Shown: positions 13,011 through 17,303 of the stretch, one piece after another
Position numbering within the stretch: the stretch's first letter is position 1
How the letters are laid out: every line of letters begins with the position of its first letter
Assembly (NCBI GenBank): GCA_004559785.1
Contig: SFXD01000048.1
Span: 1-17,303, forward strand
Direction: 5' to 3'
Length of the DNA stretch: 17,303 nt
From: a bacterium
GTDB taxonomy: Bacteria > Bacteroidota > Bacteroidia > Bacteroidales > Bacteroidaceae
Position numbers and translations under genes: made by a program
Notes under the pieces: generated by a model
Database searches by the model: none
What the model saw: the letters and a program-made list of their open reading frames with translations, nothing else
What the model was told of the DNA's origin: nothing

Positions 13011-16000
13011 ATGTTCAAGTACATTAAATCACTCATTTCCCTGCTTGCTGTAATTACAGCCATGCCAGGTATTTATGCTTTCGAGAATGGACAAACCGTC
13101 AGGCTCGCCATCGGAGGCAAGTCTCTCATGACCGAGAATTCCAGTTTGGACGAATCCAAGAATGCCCTCCTGTGGACAGAGACGGGGACGAACTCCCAAC
13201 GATGGATCCTTGAGGACACGGGCAAGGGAACGTTCTACCTGTACAACGCATATAGCGGCCTCTACCTTGGAGGCATATCCAGTTCGTCGGCAGGCTCTCC
13301 CGTAGGACAGGTGCGGAAGACGGTTGCCGCTACCAGGGGAATTTGGGAATTGGTTCCCGTGGAGGGAGAGACGGGCAAGTACCATATCTACCTTGGCACG
13401 GCACGCAGGTACGCCCTTGCATCGGAGGCTACCGTGACGGAAGGCAGCAAGGTGACCATTGCGCTGGCCGCCTCCGTAGCCGAGGAGCGGATAATGTGGA
13501 GCGTGGAAACGGTGGAGCCACAGCCAAACGCGCTGACCGAGGAAATGCGCGACGACATGATGGACAAGTGGAAGGCAAAATACTACAAGAAGGCCTCCAC
13601 GGGATATGTAATCGGAAACGGCGGCTGGTGGGGAGACGCAGAGATGTTCGAGGTGGTGCTCGATGCGTACGAAACCACGGGCAACACGGAATACAGCACG
13701 ATGTTCGACAACCTTTACACCAACTTCATCAGCAGGAAAGGTTCCACCTGGTACCAGCAGGGAGTAGCCGGATACAACGAGTACAACGACGATATCGCAT
13801 GGATGTGCATAGCCTGCGTGAGGGGGTATCTGATGACAGGACAGACCAAGTTCCTCACCACGGCAAGGAACAACTTCAACGGGATGTTCAAGAGGGCTGA
13901 CTGTTACGGAACCGACCTCCTGCAATGGAAACACAGCAGCACGGGCCAGGGTACCACCGCCTGCATCAACGGGCCTGCATCCGTCTGCGCCTGTTACCTT
14001 GCCATCGCTACGGCAGACACCACCTATTACCAGAAGGCTCGCAAGACGTACGAAGCCAACAGGAAGTATCTGTACGAATACAAGAACGGGGTCTTCACGG
14101 GAAAGATTTATGACTCCTACGACCAGAACAACGGCAGTTACAATTCGTGGTCTTCTACCTACAACCAAGGTACTTGCCTCGGAGCTGCCATCATGCTCTA
14201 CCAGCATTATGGCGACGAGAAGTACAGGCAGGATGCAGATGCCATCGCAAAGTGGACAAAAGCCAACCTTGCCAACGGGAACGGATTGGTTCATGTCTGC
14301 CAGACGGTGTCGGGCGACCTATGCGGATTCAAGGGCATACTCATGAGGTATGTACGTCAATATGCCGCAGTAATGGGGCATCCCGAGTATTACGACTGGC
14401 TCGCAAAGAACGCATACCATGCCTGGAACAACAGGAATTCCAGCGGGATAACCAGCTCGGCATGGCTCTACAAGGCCGAGGAGGACTTCAAGCACCTTGA
14501 GGGCTCCGATTACAAGACCTTCGGTTCGGAAGGATGTTTCACGGCAGTTTCCGCCGCCTTCAACACTCATCTGGGTGCCGTCGACTACAGGAATGCGTAC
14601 GACACCATGCAGGCAGAAGACTTCAACTACATACGCAACGTAAGGATTCTCAGGGAAGGGACGGACGAGGACGGTACAGGCATTACGGGACCCGTCAAGA
14701 ACAACTGCTATGTCGGTTACCGCAACGTCGACTTTGGTTCCGTGGCTGCCTCACACATACTGGCACGTACATACTTCTACCGCTCCACCGCCCAGGTGAA
14801 AGTCTTTATGGATGGTCCCAACGAGAAGAGCGGAACACTCATCTGCACCCTCAGTGCCGGGGACACGGATGAACTGAACACGTGGGTAGATTGCAAGCAA
14901 AGGCTCGACATGCCTGTCAAGGGCAGGCACGATGTCTATTTCGTGGCATCGGGTGTCGCAGGAGTCAACCTTGCGGCACTCAACTGGTTCTCGTTCAGCT
15001 CGGAAAACAACATCTATGGCGATGTCACAAGCAACGGCGGCATACTGACGTCCTCATTTGACGAAGTCGCTCCTGCCCTGTCCGCACTTACAGACAACGA
15101 CGTATGCACGGGAATCTCTGCCACACAGGAAGGTCAGGATGCTTGGATACAATACTCTTCCACAGCCTCTGTACAACCCATGGGTTATGCCTTGTACTCC
15201 GGACTCGAAGCAAGCCATCCCCAGTCTTGGCGACTGCTCGGATCTACAGACGGCTCTAAGTGGGACTTGCTCCACGAGGTGTCTGAAACTGACATCGTGG
15301 CTCTCGGACAGAAGTTTGCCTACGACTTGAAGACCGAGAACAGGTATTCGTTCTTCAGGCTTGAATTTGTCCTGCCAGAAGGACAGAACAACCTTTCTCT
15401 GGCTGAATGGCAGATATTTGGACATGGCATCAGCAAGGACGACATCACGTCTGACCAGGGCACTATAACCGAAGGCTCCGAATCCCTCATCGACCACGTT
15501 GGCGAAACCATGCTCCAACTGCCCGCTACATCAGTATACAAGTCAAACGGCAACTATCTCCTGCGCTCTTACAGCCTAACGGGTATCGGCGAAGGAATTC
15601 CTGCTTCGTGGGCAATAGAAGGTTCTGCCAACGGCACGTCATGGACTACCATCGATACTCAAAGCGATTACATTGCGCCATACGATAATTGTACGTCATC
15701 ATTCGAAGTCAATCCTACCAAACCTTATATATATTATCGTCTCAAGTCTTTGTCCGAAGGAAGTTCTGCTACACAATGGCAGATGTATGGCGACATAGAT
15801 TATGGCACTTTCTATCCCGAACTGTCCACATTCTGTATTCTGACTGCATCGGACGGTTCTCCCTCGGCATCCCTCAATGACGACGACGGCACCACCTCTG
15901 CCACGCTTCCTACCCAGGAAGCATGCTGGACTTATACTTCACCCATTCCCTTCAAGGTTCTCGGCTACAGTGCTTTGTGCTCGGACGTCCCCGATTTCGA

Positions 16001-16892
16001 CCCAGAGACGATAATAGTCATTGGTATAGATACGACAGGAACAGCCGTACAACTCTCTTCTCGCGATGTCACTTTTGCAGCTCGTGGACTTAGGGCACAG
16101 TACACCCTGAGTTCTAGCAAAATGTTCAAGAGTATAGAGTTCCATCTCACCAACACAAAATCAAGTACTGTTTCCCTTGCAGAACTTGAAGTCTACGGAT
16201 GTGCCTTGGCTGAAACGGGTTCAGAATGTCTGCAAGAGGCATCTGCCATAGAAGCCTCCGAGGAAGCACTGGCAACAACCGAGGTAGTAACAAAACTTGC
16301 CGATGGCTCGAGACTTACACGTTTCCGCTCAGACTTCCCCAAGCCTGTATCCATTACATACACATACGATAATCCTGTCAAGATTGACGCTTACACACTT
16401 ACCGCCTCTAAGGATAACGCAAGTTGTGACCCATCGTCGTGGATACTTGAGGGCAGCAACGACGGCGAGCTGTGGCATGAAATAGACAGCCGTCAGGAGC
16501 AAGTATTCTCGCATCGATATGCTACGCAATTCTACTCCCTCAGCGACGAGGCAGAATACTCAAGGTACAGATTGACCGTGAGCTCACTTTGTGGTGGTTC
16601 GCAATTGCAGCTTGCCGAACTGCAGCTCCTCTCGATGCAATCATTGTCAACATCCATTGCGGCTGTGCCCCTTGGAGGCAACGCTCCGGCAATCTCGTTC
16701 GACGGAACCGCCGTCAACATAATCACCCATACGCCCGCAACCGTGCAGTTCTACGACATCCAAGGCAAAATGCAGGAAGAGCTCAGGGTGGCACCTGGAA
16801 GTCATTCCATACCCTTCACCTTCGCCGACGGTATGTACGTAATATCATGCAAGACGGCAGATTCTGCAGGCTCGATAAAGGTGGTGAAGTGA
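13011..16892 (+). CDS. Secreted modular GH76 alpha-1,6-mannanase-type enzyme with CBM6, discoidin-like and T9SS-like domains
   Basis: A 1293-residue exported enzyme. Order: signal peptide 1-23 (cleavage likely after GIYA); ricin-type trefoil-like domain about 26-170 (LLWTETGTNSQRWILED, FYLYNAYSGLYLGG); GH76 catalytic domain about 175-525. GH76 enzymes cleave alpha-1,6-mannan backbones; the catalytic Asp-Asp pair is visible at 260-261 in YNEYNDDIAWM, with GGWWGDAEMFE (204-214) and WKHSSTGQGTTACINGP (306-322) as further family signatures. A CBM6-like module spans about 530-662 (MQAEDFNYIRNVRI to AALNWFSF). About four discoidin-like (F5/8-C) sandwiches follow: about 670-806, 815-928, 938-1064 and 1075-1210, each ending in a LAEWQIFG / WQMYGD / LAELEVYG / LAELQLLS strand. 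The tail 1215-1293 (VQFYDIQGK, DGMYVISCKT, IKVVK) resembles a type A T9SS sorting domain. The ATG at 13011 is chosen because it yields the signal peptide; the frame runs up to a TTG at 12975 inside the promoter. No SusC/SusD genes are adjacent. The discoidin half uses different codons from the catalytic half. Confidence 0.9.
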   Translation: MFKYIKSLISLLAVITAMPGIYAFENGQTVRLAIGGKSLMTENSSLDESKNALLWTETGTNSQRWILEDTGKGTFYLYNAYSGLYLGGISSSSAGSPVGQVRKTVAATRGIWELVPVEGETGKYHIYLGTARRYALASEATVTEGSKVTIALAASVAEERIMWSVETVEPQPNALTEEMRDDMMDKWKAKYYKKASTGYVIGNGGWWGDAEMFEVVLDAYETTGNTEYSTMFDNLYTNFISRKGSTWYQQGVAGYNEYNDDIAWMCIACVRGYLMTGQTKFLTTARNNFNGMFKRADCYGTDLLQWKHSSTGQGTTACINGPASVCACYLAIATADTTYYQKARKTYEANRKYLYEYKNGVFTGKIYDSYDQNNGSYNSWSSTYNQGTCLGAAIMLYQHYGDEKYRQDADAIAKWTKANLANGNGLVHVCQTVSGDLCGFKGILMRYVRQYAAVMGHPEYYDWLAKNAYHAWNNRNSSGITSSAWLYKAEEDFKHLEGSDYKTFGSEGCFTAVSAAFNTHLGAVDYRNAYDTMQAEDFNYIRNVRILREGTDEDGTGITGPVKNNCYVGYRNVDFGSVAASHILARTYFYRSTAQVKVFMDGPNEKSGTLICTLSAGDTDELNTWVDCKQRLDMPVKGRHDVYFVASGVAGVNLAALNWFSFSSENNIYGDVTSNGGILTSSFDEVAPALSALTDNDVCTGISATQEGQDAWIQYSSTASVQPMGYALYSGLEASHPQSWRLLGSTDGSKWDLLHEVSETDIVALGQKFAYDLKTENRYSFFRLEFVLPEGQNNLSLAEWQIFGHGISKDDITSDQGTITEGSESLIDHVGETMLQLPATSVYKSNGNYLLRSYSLTGIGEGIPASWAIEGSANGTSWTTIDTQSDYIAPYDNCTSSFEVNPTKPYIYYRLKSLSEGSSATQWQMYGDIDYGTFYPELSTFCILTASDGSPSASLNDDDGTTSATLPTQEACWTYTSPIPFKVLGYSALCSDVPDFDPETIIVIGIDTTGTAVQLSSRDVTFAARGLRAQYTLSSSKMFKSIEFHLTNTKSSTVSLAELEVYGCALAETGSECLQEASAIEASEEALATTEVVTKLADGSRLTRFRSDFPKPVSITYTYDNPVKIDAYTLTASKDNASCDPSSWILEGSNDGELWHEIDSRQEQVFSHRYATQFYSLSDEAEYSRYRLTVSSLCGGSQLQLAELQLLSMQSLSTSIAAVPLGGNAPAISFDGTAVNIITHTPATVQFYDIQGKMQEELRVAPGSHSIPFTFADGMYVISCKTADSAGSIKVVK

Positions 16893-16942
16893 CAAATAAC
16901 GCATTTCCTGTGAAAAAAATCCACAATCTCACATAAAGTGCG

Positions 16943-16950
16943 TAAATTTG
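16943..16950 (+). promoter_or_regulatory. Candidate -7 box for tRNA-Ser
   Basis: TAAATTTG is a perfect TAnnTTTG, 36 bp before the tRNA. No TTTG is found 19-21 bp upstream. The tRNA can therefore be transcribed independently of the GH76 gene, starting near 16957. Confidence 0.5.
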
Positions 16951-16986
16951 CATCGCTTTAGAAACGAACACGTCCCGAAAGCGTTC

Positions 16987-17071
16987 GGAGAGATGGTAGA
17001 GTGGTCGATTACACCGGTCTTGAAAACCGGCGTGCTGAGAGGCACCGGGGGTTCGAATCCCTCTCTCTCCG
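16987..17071 (+). tRNA. tRNA-Ser (anticodon UGA)
   Basis: An 85-nt class II tRNA. Acceptor arms GGAGAGA (16987-16993) and TCTCTCC (17064-17070) pair perfectly, with discriminator G at 17071. The anticodon stem CCGGT/ACCGG encloses the loop CTTGAAA, giving anticodon TGA, which reads UCA and related Ser codons. The long variable arm (GTGC/GCAC stem) is typical of Ser tRNAs. The T loop is TTCGAAT. CCA is not encoded: the genome reads CAA after the discriminator. The minus-strand reading through this gene (EGFEPPVPLSTPVFKTG and so on) is a well-known artefact. Confidence 0.96.
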
Positions 17072-17072
17072 C

Positions 17073-17110
17073 AAAGAGTTCAATGAGTAACATCGTTGGA
17101 CTCTTTTTTT
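17073..17110 (+). terminator. Rho-independent terminator of tRNA-Ser
   Basis: AAAGAGTTCAA (17073-17083) pairs with TTGGACTCTTT (17096-17106) over 11 positions, including one T-G wobble, around a 12-nt loop. A T7 run (17104-17110) follows. It begins 2 nt after the mature tRNA. Confidence 0.88.
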
Positions 17111-17111
17111 G

Positions 17112-17303
17112 CGTTCTGATCAATCGATCTTCTTTAATGGCTTGGACTGTAAATGGAATCGTAATCGTCTGATATTCAGCAGTTAAATTCATAAACAGCC
17201 ATTCGTCAGATGGATACAGTCGCCTGTAGTCTTCGCCAAAGTATGTAATAGGCAGAATATACAGACTTTGCAAGAATCAAATTGCTACCTTCTTTCTTCA
17301 ACG
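17112..17303 (-). pseudogene. Possible frameshifted gene remnant at the right edge
   Basis: Two minus-strand frames look protein-like in succession. Entering from the edge, one frame reads LKKEGSNLILAKSVYSAYYI and stops at 17206. An overlapping frame, opened by a stop just upstream of 17273, reads SLYILPITYFGEDYRRLYPS followed by DEWLFMNLTAEYQTITIPF. It has no stop before it runs into the tRNA terminator. A single frameshift near 17260-17275 would join them. The segment is more AT-rich than the rest of the window. I do not recognise a family; it may be a decayed gene end or noncoding sequence. Confidence 0.2.

Noticed and set aside
13029..14294. 421-residue minus-strand ORF opposite the GH76 gene
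   Set aside because: It is a shadow of the GH76 coding frame, with no recognisable motifs and no promoter.
16929..17273. 114-residue minus-strand ORF crossing the tRNA
   Set aside because: Its C-terminal two thirds is the antisense of the tRNA-Ser and its terminator (EGFEPPVPLSTPVFKTG pattern), a classic annotation artefact. Only the part right of 17111 is kept, as a doubtful remnant.
1..17303. CRISPR array, insertion sequence, prophage or toxin-antitoxin locus
   Set aside because: I saw no regularly spaced direct repeats, no transposase or integrase motifs, no phage structural genes and no small paired ORFs of that type.

Overview
The window looks like chromosomal DNA of a Bacteroidales bacterium, most likely a Prevotellaceae member of moderately high GC. 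The evidence is: promoters of the Bacteroidota primary-sigma type (TTTG, 20 bp, TAnnTTTG) upstream of pheT, an ABC-F gene and a GH76 gene; almost no Shine-Dalgarno sequences; a DUF4923-type lipoprotein; a BspA-type leucine-rich-repeat lipoprotein; and an exported glycoside hydrolase with a T9SS-like C-terminal domain. The genus is my inference. Arg is mostly AGG and Ile often ATA, which gives the genes a recognisable shared codon style.

Layout. Positions 1-38 hold the tail of an unidentified gene. Positions 164-5512 form a plus-strand housekeeping block: an RluA-family rRNA pseudouridine synthase, a small DUF4923-like lipoprotein, pheT (with its own clear promoter), a YebC/PmpR-family protein and a small TSCPD-domain protein. 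A perfect 14-bp hairpin lies between the last two. Positions 5513-5829 are a gene-free, heavily structured stretch. It ends in a minus-strand terminator for a BspA-like LRR lipoprotein (5830-6711, minus). Divergent promoters in 6712-7134 serve the LRR gene and a plus-strand ABC-F ATPase. The ABC-F promoter overlaps an operator-like palindrome and is followed by a leader with competing hairpins and a short ORF. ABC-F, metA, a U32-family (RlhA-like) protein and an unusual lipoprotein/SH3-like/multi-TM/zinc-ribbon protein follow in one direction. The last three overlap by 14 and 8 nt and are probably one operon.

Positions 12819-13010 carry a canonical promoter, again overlapped by an inverted repeat at the -33 box, that drives a 1293-aa secreted modular enzyme. 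Its parts are a signal peptide, a ricin-like trefoil, a GH76 alpha-1,6-mannanase-type catalytic domain with the Asp-Asp pair, a CBM6-like domain, about four discoidin-like beta-sandwich modules and a T9SS-like tail. A tRNA-Ser(UGA) with its own -7 box and terminator follows. After it lies a low-GC fragment on the minus strand that looks like a frameshifted gene remnant.

Functionally, most genes serve translation: rRNA modification, Phe-tRNA charging, ribosome-associated ABC-F and YebC proteins, a probable 23S rRNA hydroxylation factor and a tRNA. MetA, whose residue 111 is Glu, predicts acetyl- rather than succinyl-homoserine in methionine synthesis. The accessory parts are the LRR lipoprotein and the GH76 enzyme. 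I see no CRISPR array, insertion sequence, phage or toxin-antitoxin locus. The best candidates for new biology are the structured intergenic region at 5513-5829, the palindromes placed on -33 boxes, and the lipoprotein/zinc-ribbon fusion.
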